Assembly (NCBI RefSeq): GCF_900143005.1
Contig: NZ_FRCS01000029.1
Coordinates: 1 to 64,000 of the forward strand
Length of the DNA: 64,000 nucleotides
Origin: Cryptosporangium aurantiacum
Lineage (GTDB): Bacteria > Actinomycetota > Actinomycetes > Mycobacteriales > Cryptosporangiaceae
Direction of reading: 5' to 3'
How positions within the stretch are numbered: the first letter of the stretch is position 1; each line of letters begins with the position of its first letter. Under the pieces are notes generated by a model that was not told the origin of the DNA, searched no databases, and saw only the letters and a program-made list of their open reading frames with translations. Made by a program: the position numbers and the translations under genes. Below, piece after piece: positions 46,894-54,317 of this stretch.

Positions 46894-47772
46894 GTGGTTT
46901 CCGAGACGCTGGCGCCTCCGCTGCGAGCCCGCGCGGTCGCCGTGCCCACGTTCGACCGCCGGGTCGCGCTGTTCAACCGGATCTGCATCGGGGTGCTGAT
47001 CGCGTTCGCGCTGCTCTGGCTCGTCCCGATCCTGTGGGCGGTGGACACCGCGCTGAAGCCGAACGCCGAGACCGTGAACACCACGTGGTGGATCGAGAGC
47101 CCGACGCTCGCCGCGTTCGGGCGGGTGCTCTCCGACACCGACATGCTGAGCTGGTACGCGTCGACGTTCATCGCGTCGGCGCTGGCCGCGGTGCTGACCG
47201 TGGTGACCGCGAGCCTCGCCGCGTTCGCGCTGTCCCGGATGCGGTTCCGGTACCGGACGCTGCTGTTCTGGTTCATCCTGGCCGGGATCATGGTGCCCTC
47301 GCAGGTGCTGATGGTGCCGCAGTTCCGCGAGTTCCAGTCGGTGGGCCTGCTGAACACGTTCTGGGCCGTGGCGCTGCCACAGGCGCCGACCGCGATCGCG
47401 GTGTTCATCTTCAAGCAGTTCTTCGACGGGCTGCCGCCGGACCTGGAGGAGGCGGCTCGCGTCGACGGCGCCGGGTTCTTCCGGATCTACCGGCAGATCG
47501 TGCTGCCGCTGTCCCGGCCCGCGGTCGCCGCGGTGTCGATCTTCTCGTTCGTGATGGCCTGGAACAACCTGCTCTGGCCGTTGCTCGTGCTGACCAACCC
47601 GGATCTGATGACGATCCCGGTGGGGTTGGCGACCGTGCAGGGCGCGTTCGGTATCCGGTACGCCGACACGATGGCGACCGCGGTGCTGGGGGCGGTTCCG
47701 CTGGTCGCGCTGTTCCTGCTGTTCCAGCGGAACATCGTCGAGGGCATCGCCGGCACCGGGATCAAGGGGTGA
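46894..47772 (+). CDS. ABC sugar permease, MalG type
   Basis: 292 aa from GTG 46894 with AAGGAGG just upstream. CUT1 inner-membrane permease with six TM helices and EAA motif GLPPDLEEAARVDGAGFFRI. It pairs with the preceding MalF-type subunit. The stop overlaps the GH51 start (GTGA). Confidence 0.93.
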   Translation: MVSETLAPPLRARAVAVPTFDRRVALFNRICIGVLIAFALLWLVPILWAVDTALKPNAETVNTTWWIESPTLAAFGRVLSDTDMLSWYASTFIASALAAVLTVVTASLAAFALSRMRFRYRTLLFWFILAGIMVPSQVLMVPQFREFQSVGLLNTFWAVALPQAPTAIAVFIFKQFFDGLPPDLEEAARVDGAGFFRIYRQIVLPLSRPAVAAVSIFSFVMAWNNLLWPLLVLTNPDLMTIPVGLATVQGAFGIRYADTMATAVLGAVPLVALFLLFQRNIVEGIAGTGIKG

Positions 47773-49355
47773 ACCACGTGTTACCTGCTTCGCTGACCAT
47801 CGATCCGGCGTTCACCGTCGGCGAGGTCGACCCGCGGCTGTACGGCTCGTTCGTCGAGCACATGGGCCGGTGTGTGTATACGGGTATCTACGAGCCGGGG
47901 CACCCTCGTGCCGACGCCGACGGGTTCCGGTCCGATGTGGCTTCGCTGGCCCGGGAGTTGGGCGTTCCGCTGATCCGGTACCCCGGCGGGAACTTCGTGT
48001 CCGGGTACAAGTGGGAGGACGGGATCGGGCCGGTCGCCGACCGGCCCACGCGGCTCGACCTGGCCTGGCGCTCCCTCGAGACCAACCGGGTCGGGGTGGA
48101 CGAGTTCCAGCGCTGGGCCGCCGGGATCGGCGCCGAAACCATGATGGCGGTCAACCTCGGCACCAGGGGCATCGAGGCCGCCCGGGACCTGATCGAGTAC
48201 TGCAACCTGCCCGGCGGCACGTACTGGTCGGATCTGCGCAGGAAGAACGGCGTCCCGGAGCCGTACGGGATTCGCACGTGGTGCCTCGGGAACGAGATGG
48301 ACGGGCCCTGGCAGATCGGCCACAAGAGCGCGTACGAGTACGGGCGGCTCGCCGCCGAGACCGCGAAGGCGATGCGGCTGGTCGACCCGTCGATCGAGCT
48401 GGTCGCGTGCGGCAGCTCGAACTCCTCGATGCCGACGTTCGGCTCGTGGGAGGCCACCGTGCTGGGCGAGACGTACGACCAGGTCGACTACGTCTCGATG
48501 CACGCCTACTACGAGCAGCGCGGCGACGACCGGGACAGCTTCCTGGCGTGCAGCATCGACATGGACCGGTTCATCGACGCGGTGATCGCCACCGCGGACC
48601 ACGTCCGGGCCGTGAAGCGCCGTGCGAAACGCGTGAACATCTCGTTCGACGAGTGGAACGTCTGGTACCTCAAGCGCTTCGAGGGCGAGGCGAACCTCGC
48701 CATTCGCGAGGCCCCGCCGTTGATCGAGGACGTGTACTCGGTCACCGACGCGGTCGTGGTCGGGAACATGCTGATCAGCCTGTTGCGGCACGCCGACCGG
48801 GTCCGTATCGGCTGTCAGGCGCAGTTGGTCAACGTGATCGCGCCGATCATGACGTCGCCCGGCGGCGGGGCGTGGAAGCAGACCACGTACCACCCGTTCG
48901 CGCTGACGTCACGCTACGGGCGGGGCACCGTGCTGCGGGTGGAGCCGGTCTCGCCGACGTACGAGACGAAGTGGCTGGGGGAGGTGCCGCTGCTGGATGC
49001 GGTGGCGGTGCTCTCGGCGTCCGAAGACGTGAATTCTTTTCGACCGACCCCGGCGGGCGGCGCTCAGCCTGCGGAAATACGTGAAGTTGAAAAGAGTTCA
49101 TTGTCGTTGTTCGCGGTGAACCGGTCGCAGACGACGCCGCTCGCGCTGGACGTCGACCTCCGGGCCTGGCCCGGGTACCGGGTCACGTCGCACGTCGCGC
49201 TCGCCGACGACGACCCGGACGCGGTGAACACGGAAGCCGAGCCCGACCGGGTCGTTCCGCGGCCGCTCGAGCCGCCGGCCGTCGACGGCGGGCGGGTCAC
49301 CGTGGAGCTGCCGCCGCTCTCCTGGAACCTCGTGCGCCTGGCACGCGACTCCTGA
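47769..49355 (+). CDS. GH51 alpha-L-arabinofuranosidase
   Basis: 528 aa from GTG 47769, coupled to the permease; GTG 47778 is possible. It is a TIM-barrel plus beta domain with acid/base Glu176 in CLGNEMDGPWQ and nucleophile Glu295 in SFDEWNVWY, almost the numbering of characterised GH51 enzymes. No signal peptide is present, so it acts in the cytosol on imported arabinosides, releasing L-arabinose. The gene ends seven bases from the convergent helicase stop with no visible terminator. Confidence 0.93.
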   Translation: MNHVLPASLTIDPAFTVGEVDPRLYGSFVEHMGRCVYTGIYEPGHPRADADGFRSDVASLARELGVPLIRYPGGNFVSGYKWEDGIGPVADRPTRLDLAWRSLETNRVGVDEFQRWAAGIGAETMMAVNLGTRGIEAARDLIEYCNLPGGTYWSDLRRKNGVPEPYGIRTWCLGNEMDGPWQIGHKSAYEYGRLAAETAKAMRLVDPSIELVACGSSNSSMPTFGSWEATVLGETYDQVDYVSMHAYYEQRGDDRDSFLACSIDMDRFIDAVIATADHVRAVKRRAKRVNISFDEWNVWYLKRFEGEANLAIREAPPLIEDVYSVTDAVVVGNMLISLLRHADRVRIGCQAQLVNVIAPIMTSPGGGAWKQTTYHPFALTSRYGRGTVLRVEPVSPTYETKWLGEVPLLDAVAVLSASEDVNSFRPTPAGGAQPAEIREVEKSSLSLFAVNRSQTTPLALDVDLRAWPGYRVTSHVALADDDPDAVNTEAEPDRVVPRPLEPPAVDGGRVTVELPPLSWNLVRLARDS

Positions 49356-49362
49356 GCGAGGG

Positions 49363-50691
49363 TCACCACTGGACGCTGTGGGACTCCAGGTGGGCCATCA
49401 TCGTCTGGTTGGCGGCCCACCCGTCCGGGAACTTCACCGGATCGCCGAGGTGCACCGGCGCGCTGGACGGATGCGCGTCGAGCAGGTCGCGGATCCCCGC
49501 CCGGGCCACCACGATGCACGCCTGCCGGTGCCGGGAGGCCAGCACGCACAGCCGTCCTGCCTCCAGGTGGAACGCGGTCGCGTCCCGGCGGCCGGACAGC
49601 GGGTGCAGGAACACCGTGACGTCGTACTCGCGGCCCTGCAGCCGGTTGGCGGTGTCGACCACGATGCGCGGGTGGTCGTCGAGGGCCCTGCGGATCGCGG
49701 CGACCTGGTCGCGGTGGGCCGCACCGACCGCGATCCGGTCCGGGCCGATCGGCGTGACGGTGGTGCCGTCGCGGGCGGTGGCGCCGCGTTCGATCAGCCG
49801 CCTGGCCACCGCCGCGACCGCGTCCACGGCCTCCCCGTCGGTGCGGATCGTGTGCCGCCGCGGGAGCTCCAGCAGGCCCCATCCGCTCTCGGCCGCCTTG
49901 GCCAGCACGGCGTCCTCGGCGTTGCGGCCGAAGCGGGCGACCGTGAACCCGAGCTCTCGCTCGCCCGGGCCGGTGCCGGTGCGGAACCCCGTGAACGGGT
50001 AGAACGCCGACGCGACGACGTCCTGAGCCGTGTGCGGCAGCCGCCACGACACCGGGAGCCGGTGCACCGGGACGTCGGGGTTGTTCCGCAGCAGCACCGA
50101 GACGGCGCTCTGCATCGGATCCCAGGTCAGACCGCGCCAGCGGTCGTTCTCCACGGTCGAGAACGGGTCGAGCTGACCCGGGTCGCCGACGAACAGCGCG
50201 CGTTCGAACCGGGCGGCCAGCGTGAGCAGCGCGTCCGAGCGCATCTGGTACGCCTCGTCGACGATCGCCCACGGCCAGACGCGGTCCTTCACGTGCGCCC
50301 ACTTCGCCGCGGTCGCGATCGTCACCAGCGGGTCGTTGAGGTCGCCGAGGCTGCTGGAGACCACGAGGTTGGGCAGGTCGGCGATCCGGGGCGGCGCCAC
50401 GAACCCGCCGCGGGACAGGCGGCCGATCCGCGCGTCCGGCCGGGCGGAGCCCAGCGCGTCGGAGAGCCGGACGATCAGGTCGTCGACCTGCTCGTTGGTC
50501 TGCGCGACGATCATCAGCGGCTCGCCGGCCCGCGCCAGCTCGACGGCGGCACGCACCACGAGCGTCGACTTGCCCGCGCCGGGCGGCGAGTCGACGACGA
50601 TCCCGCGAGACGTGCCGGACCGCAGGTCGGCGAGGATCGCGTCGGTCGTCCGGGCGGCTTCGGCGGCGGGGTCGGACGTCAGAACGGTCAC
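49363..50691 (-). CDS. UPF1/Dna2-like SF1 helicase
   Basis: 442 aa from GTG 50691, overlapping the upstream stop (GTGA). SF1 motifs occur in order: Walker A SPPGAGKST (Lys41), II VDEAYQM (Asp145-Gln149), III GDPGQLDPF, IV-like PVSWRLP, V VDTANRLQGREYDVTVFL and VI EAGRLCVLASRHRQACIVV. The DEAxQ and GDxxQL forms are those of UPF1/Dna2-type SF1B helicases rather than UvrD. It is short for the family, with few insertions. It is last in a four-gene operon behind an Fe-S RecB-type nuclease. Confidence 0.85.
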   Translation of the reverse strand: MTVLTSDPAAEAARTTDAILADLRSGTSRGIVVDSPPGAGKSTLVVRAAVELARAGEPLMIVAQTNEQVDDLIVRLSDALGSARPDARIGRLSRGGFVAPPRIADLPNLVVSSSLGDLNDPLVTIATAAKWAHVKDRVWPWAIVDEAYQMRSDALLTLAARFERALFVGDPGQLDPFSTVENDRWRGLTWDPMQSAVSVLLRNNPDVPVHRLPVSWRLPHTAQDVVASAFYPFTGFRTGTGPGERELGFTVARFGRNAEDAVLAKAAESGWGLLELPRRHTIRTDGEAVDAVAAVARRLIERGATARDGTTVTPIGPDRIAVGAAHRDQVAAIRRALDDHPRIVVDTANRLQGREYDVTVFLHPLSGRRDATAFHLEAGRLCVLASRHRQACIVVARAGIRDLLDAHPSSAPVHLGDPVKFPDGWAANQTMMAHLESHSVQW

Positions 50692-52154
50692 TCCCAGGCC
50701 TCCACGGCGTCCTCGTCGGTGGGCACGTACGGCTCGGGCGGCCCGCCGTGCGTCCACGGGGTGTCCTCCGGGGACGGCAGCGCCGGTCCGCGGTTCCCGG
50801 ACGACAGGACGCTGGTGTACGTCAGCTCGTCGCCGACCCGGGGCAGGACGTCGAGCACGCTGCCGCCCTTGGCCGGCCGGATGCCCTTGTCGAGTTCGAG
50901 CGTCACGAGCCCGTCGGTGATCTCGAGGATGCGGCCGAACTGCTTCGGGCGGACCGGCGAACCGACCGCCGTGCCCGGCGCCAGCTGAACCGGGTCCTCG
51001 GTGCGAACCACCACCCGCGGCCGCTTCACCAGGTTGCCGTTCTCGTTCTCGACGCGACGCTCCGGGTCCAGCTCGACCACCGTGCCGCGGAACGCCTCGC
51101 CGGTCACCCGGAAGTCGGCCATCACCAGCGGATCGTCGAACGAGCGCGACACCGTGTACTCGTGCTGCGCCCATTCCAGCGCGAGCAGACGGCGCGCCGC
51201 GGCGACCGCGCCGTCGCGGCGGGCCTGCGGCGGCCCGTCCTCGGCCAGCCACTGGTGGAACCCGGCGAACCGCCGCCGGTCGACCGCCCACCGCCCGGCG
51301 ACCGACGCGCCCGGTGTGAGCCCGCGCAGCAGCTCGATCGCCCGCCAGATCAGGTCCCAGGTCGGGCGGGTCTGGCTGCGCAGCGCGTTTTCCAGGTTCG
51401 TCCGCGCCCGCTCCTGGACCGCCGAGCCGTCCGGGGCCGCGCCGTAAGCGGCGATCGCCGGCGCCAGGATCTCGTTGTCGAACGACGGGTCGGTCGACGG
51501 GCCCGCGGGCGGCGACAGCAGGGGGTCCTCGGCGTCGCGCGCGGCCTCCCGGGGCGACCGTCCCGGCGGCGGGTCGATCCAGCCGAGCAGCGCCGCGAGG
51601 TTCGCGTCCTCCAGCGCGCTCTGCCCGGTGGCCCAGTGTGCCGCGAGGACCTCGGTGGCAGCCAGCAGCGTGCTCGCGCCGGGGTACTCCGACCGCTCGG
51701 CGAACCACGTCAGCCAGCGGCCGAGCACCGGCACCCCGGGGGCGACCGGGTACTGCCCGGTGGTGCGGCGGAAACGCGTCGAGCGTCCGAACAGCCGGAG
51801 GAACCCGAGGCCGGCGGCGTTCGGGACCCAGATCTGGGGCGCGTCCTCCGCGGTCGGCTCTTCACCCTCGGCGACCGGGAACTCGTCCAGGTACGCGAGC
51901 ACGACGTCGGCCAGCTCCGCCGCGAACCCGAACCGCAGCCCGCGGTCGCGCGGCTGCGGCACGATCAGCAACCGGGGCGCGGACGGGTCGGTGCCGACCA
52001 TCGCCGCCAGCGGCGCGTTGGCCTCACCGGCCAGCGCCAGCGGGACGAACACCAGCGGACGCGCGGCGACGTGCACGTGCGCGACCGTGGTGATCGGCTG
52101 CGCGGCGCCGTCGACGACCGCGATCGCCCGCCCGTAGGCACTGACCGCGCTCAT
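50688..52154 (-). CDS. unknown protein of the nuclease-helicase operon
   Basis: 488 aa from ATG 52154, overlapping both neighbours by four bases. I do not recognise a known domain. The N-terminal half looks alpha/beta (VHVAARPLVFVPLALAGEANAPLAAMV, FGFAAELADVVLAYLDEFP). The middle is helical, and the C-terminal ~150 residues contain strands like a small barrel (TGEAFRGTVVELDPERRVENENG, PVRPKQFGRILEITDGLVTLEL). Those are compatible with an OB- or SH3-like nucleic-acid or protein contact. Strict coupling implies a stoichiometric complex with the nuclease and helicase. Confidence 0.8.
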   Translation of the reverse strand: MSAVSAYGRAIAVVDGAAQPITTVAHVHVAARPLVFVPLALAGEANAPLAAMVGTDPSAPRLLIVPQPRDRGLRFGFAAELADVVLAYLDEFPVAEGEEPTAEDAPQIWVPNAAGLGFLRLFGRSTRFRRTTGQYPVAPGVPVLGRWLTWFAERSEYPGASTLLAATEVLAAHWATGQSALEDANLAALLGWIDPPPGRSPREAARDAEDPLLSPPAGPSTDPSFDNEILAPAIAAYGAAPDGSAVQERARTNLENALRSQTRPTWDLIWRAIELLRGLTPGASVAGRWAVDRRRFAGFHQWLAEDGPPQARRDGAVAAARRLLALEWAQHEYTVSRSFDDPLVMADFRVTGEAFRGTVVELDPERRVENENGNLVKRPRVVVRTEDPVQLAPGTAVGSPVRPKQFGRILEITDGLVTLELDKGIRPAKGGSVLDVLPRVGDELTYTSVLSSGNRGPALPSPEDTPWTHGGPPEPYVPTDEDAVEAWE

Positions 52155-53284
52155 GCCGCTCCGCTGCCCGTCGCGCGGGTCTCGGTCCAGACGCGTGCGG
52201 TGGTGCGCAGCGCTGCGGCCACCTCCGCCTGGTGGTCGGCGCCCGTCCAGGACCCGTCGGCCAGCGCCAGCGCCTCCGCGACCGTGTCGACGCCGCCGAG
52301 CTGCTCACGTACCGCGGTGCCGAGCGCGTCGGTGTACCCGGCGGCCTCCTCGCGGCAGTAGAACCCCAGCTCGCAGTGGCCCAGGCAGTCCGGCGCGTAC
52401 CGGGCGTGCATCTCGTCGAGCGTGGCGGTGAGCTCCTTGACCGGCCGGGTCGGGCGGCCGTCGGCGTCCGGGTCGAGGCCGAGGCTCAGGCCGGACGGCA
52501 GCTCGTTCAGCAGCGAATCGACGTTCTCCAGCCGGGTGAGCTGGTGGTTCAGGACGATCAGCTGCTTGCGGACGTCGACCTTGGTAGCCACCGGCCGGTT
52601 GGAGAAGTCCTTCGGACAGACCAGCACGACCTCGTCCGCGACGGCCTCCGGCCGTCCGAGCAGGTGCCGGAGCGCGTGAACGTAGACCGCCGACTGGATC
52701 GCGGCTGCCGCGACCTTCCCCGGGTCGGCCTGCCCGTCGATCACCGCGAACGACTTGATCTCGACGATGTGAAAGACGCCGTCGTGCTGGAACGCGACCA
52801 GGTCGGGCTCCAGGTAGACGCTCTGCCCGGCGACGATCAGGCGCAGCAGCGGATGGTCGAAGAGCGTGCCGCCACCCTGCCCGGCAGCGTGGGCGAGCTG
52901 CTGCTCGGAGTAGACGTTCCGGACGTCCTCGGAGGTGTTGTCGCCGACGCTCTCCAGGTCGGTGTAGGCGACCTCGGTCAGGTCGAGGTCGAGCGTGTCC
53001 CGGAGCAGCGTCAGCAGCTCCGCGCAGCCGTCGGCCTTCACCTGCGCCTCGAACGAGTTCCCGCGGGTGATCGCGAACGACGACTGACCGAACGGCGCGG
53101 GGAAGCCGAGGTGCCGGGCCAGCGCGTCCTTGTCGATCCCCGCGGTGTCCAGCACCGCGCGCCGGACGCAGCCGGGGTTGGTGGTCAGCGCCGCGATCGT
53201 CCGGGCGTTGTGACGCTTCGGCGGGGTGCCACCGCGCAGCACGGCGAGGCGGGGATCGGGCGGGGGAAGGGGAGGCTTCGGCAC
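52151..53284 (-). CDS. Fe-S RecB/Cas4-family nuclease
   Basis: 377 aa from GTG 53284 (AAGGAA six bases upstream). RecB-nuclease motifs are complete: GNSFEAQV (Glu79), EPD (Asp161), EIK (Glu175, Lys177) and QSAVY (Gln197-Tyr201). Cys39, in the CxRR context typical of Cas4/Dna2, plus Cys300, Cys304 and Cys310 near the C-terminus (CLGHCELGFYC) fit the four-cysteine 4Fe-4S clasp of Cas4, AddB and Dna2; the C-x3-C spacing is one longer than usual. It should cut or resect single-stranded DNA ends. No cas1, cas2 or CRISPR is nearby. Confidence 0.85.
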   Translation of the reverse strand: MPKPPLPPPDPRLAVLRGGTPPKRHNARTIAALTTNPGCVRRAVLDTAGIDKDALARHLGFPAPFGQSSFAITRGNSFEAQVKADGCAELLTLLRDTLDLDLTEVAYTDLESVGDNTSEDVRNVYSEQQLAHAAGQGGGTLFDHPLLRLIVAGQSVYLEPDLVAFQHDGVFHIVEIKSFAVIDGQADPGKVAAAAIQSAVYVHALRHLLGRPEAVADEVVLVCPKDFSNRPVATKVDVRKQLIVLNHQLTRLENVDSLLNELPSGLSLGLDPDADGRPTRPVKELTATLDEMHARYAPDCLGHCELGFYCREEAAGYTDALGTAVREQLGGVDTVAEALALADGSWTGADHQAEVAAALRTTARVWTETRATGSGAA

Positions 53285-53341
53285 GGGATTCCTTCGCGGG
53301 GAAGCGCGGGGGAACGGACTGGCGGGTGGGAACAGTGTGAC

Positions 53342-54157
53342 TCAGCCGCTGCCCGCGCCGCCCGCGACGGTGACGAACCGGCTGCCGAACAACTGCTGGA
53401 CCTCGTCGAGCTGGTCCCGGGCTCGCCGCGCGGCGGAGTCGCGATGTCGCTGGTCGGCGTCCTGGTGTAGGGCGAGTTCGGCGCGCGCGGCGGCGGCGAC
53501 GGCCTCCGGGGTCATGCGGTCGGGGCCGGTGCCTGCGCCGGGGATGTTCGCGGCGAACCGCCAGAGCAGCCGGCGCGCCGCCGCACCCGGGTCGGCCAGG
53601 CGCTGGATCTCCTCGGCCAGCCGCGCTGCGGCGGTGAGGAAGTCGACGCGGGGGCTGAGCGGCCCGATGATGCGGGTGGACATCGACCAGGTCGAGACCG
53701 CGAGCAGGCCCCTGGCCGGCGCGAGCAGGTCCGCGGTGAGCGCCGCGCAGAGGTAGTACGGCCGCGCGTGCGGCGCCGACCGGAACGAGCGCTCCTCGTC
53801 GCGCCGGAGGCTGGTCAGCCGCGCGGACGTCATCTCGCCGGTGGAGAACGCCTCGTGTACCTGGACGATCAGCTTCGGCGCGGCCGGTGCGCCGAGCATC
53901 GTCAGCGCTTGGTGGACCTGCTCACGGAGCGGGAGCAGGGCGGCGGCCGCGCGGTGGTCGGCGGGGGGCGGCTCGTCGGGGTCCGGCTCCGAGGGTGGGG
54001 CCAGAGCGTCCAGCGCCATGTCCCACTCGCGTTCGGCGCGCCGGAGTTCGGCGCGCAGCGTCTGCGCGCGTGACCGGTCGCCCGCGGTGACGGCCCGGCG
54101 GACGGCCGCCCGCAGATCGTCGATGCGGCGCTCCAGCGCCTCGGCGGTCTCGGACAC
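53342..54157 (-). CDS. unknown coiled-coil protein, first gene of leftward arm
   Basis: 271 aa from GTG 54157, which lies six bases after a TAGGTT -10 (leaderless). Residues 1-~55 form a charged coiled coil (EALERRIDDLRAAVRRAVTA, RAQTLRAELRRAEREWDMAL). The middle is helical (REQVHQALTMLGAPAAPKLI, HARPYYLCAALTADLLAPAR). Part of it resembles a regulatory or winged-helix-like segment (MTSARLTSLRRDEERSF), but no family is recognised. Fifty-seven bases separate it from the nuclease gene. It may be an adaptor or sensor. Confidence 0.75.
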   Translation of the reverse strand: MSETAEALERRIDDLRAAVRRAVTAGDRSRAQTLRAELRRAEREWDMALDALAPPSEPDPDEPPPADHRAAAALLPLREQVHQALTMLGAPAAPKLIVQVHEAFSTGEMTSARLTSLRRDEERSFRSAPHARPYYLCAALTADLLAPARGLLAVSTWSMSTRIIGPLSPRVDFLTAAARLAEEIQRLADPGAAARRLLWRFAANIPGAGTGPDRMTPEAVAAAARAELALHQDADQRHRDSAARRARDQLDEVQQLFGSRFVTVAGGAGSG

Positions 54158-54317
54158 GCCTCGAACCTAGTCGCTTCCAGTGTTCTCCAGCAAGACCCAG
54201 CGTTTTCCTCTTGCGCTGCGTGCTCATGTCTCCCCATAATCTCCAGCATGTTCCAGTAAACGGGTCTGGCCCGATGGGCGTCGCTACGCGACTACGACGC
54301 ACCCTCGGAGGGGAGAC
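54158..54317. promoter_or_regulatory. divergent promoters with paired TCCAG operators
   Basis: Leftward: TTGCTG (54193-54188), 18 bases, TAGGTT (54169-54164), six bases, GTG. Rightward: TTGCGC (54211-54216), 18 bases, CATAAT (54235-54240). TCCAG occurs at 54176, 54186, 54242 and 54252, i.e. two pairs each spaced 10 bp. One pair lies on the leftward -35/spacer, the other at the rightward start site. The design suggests one regulator controlling both arms. Confidence 0.6.

Noticed and set aside
52151-53284. Cas4 of a CRISPR system
   Set aside because: The nuclease has Cas4-like motifs, but no CRISPR repeats, cas1, cas2 or effector genes occur in the window, and the neighbours are a helicase and an SMC-like ATPase.
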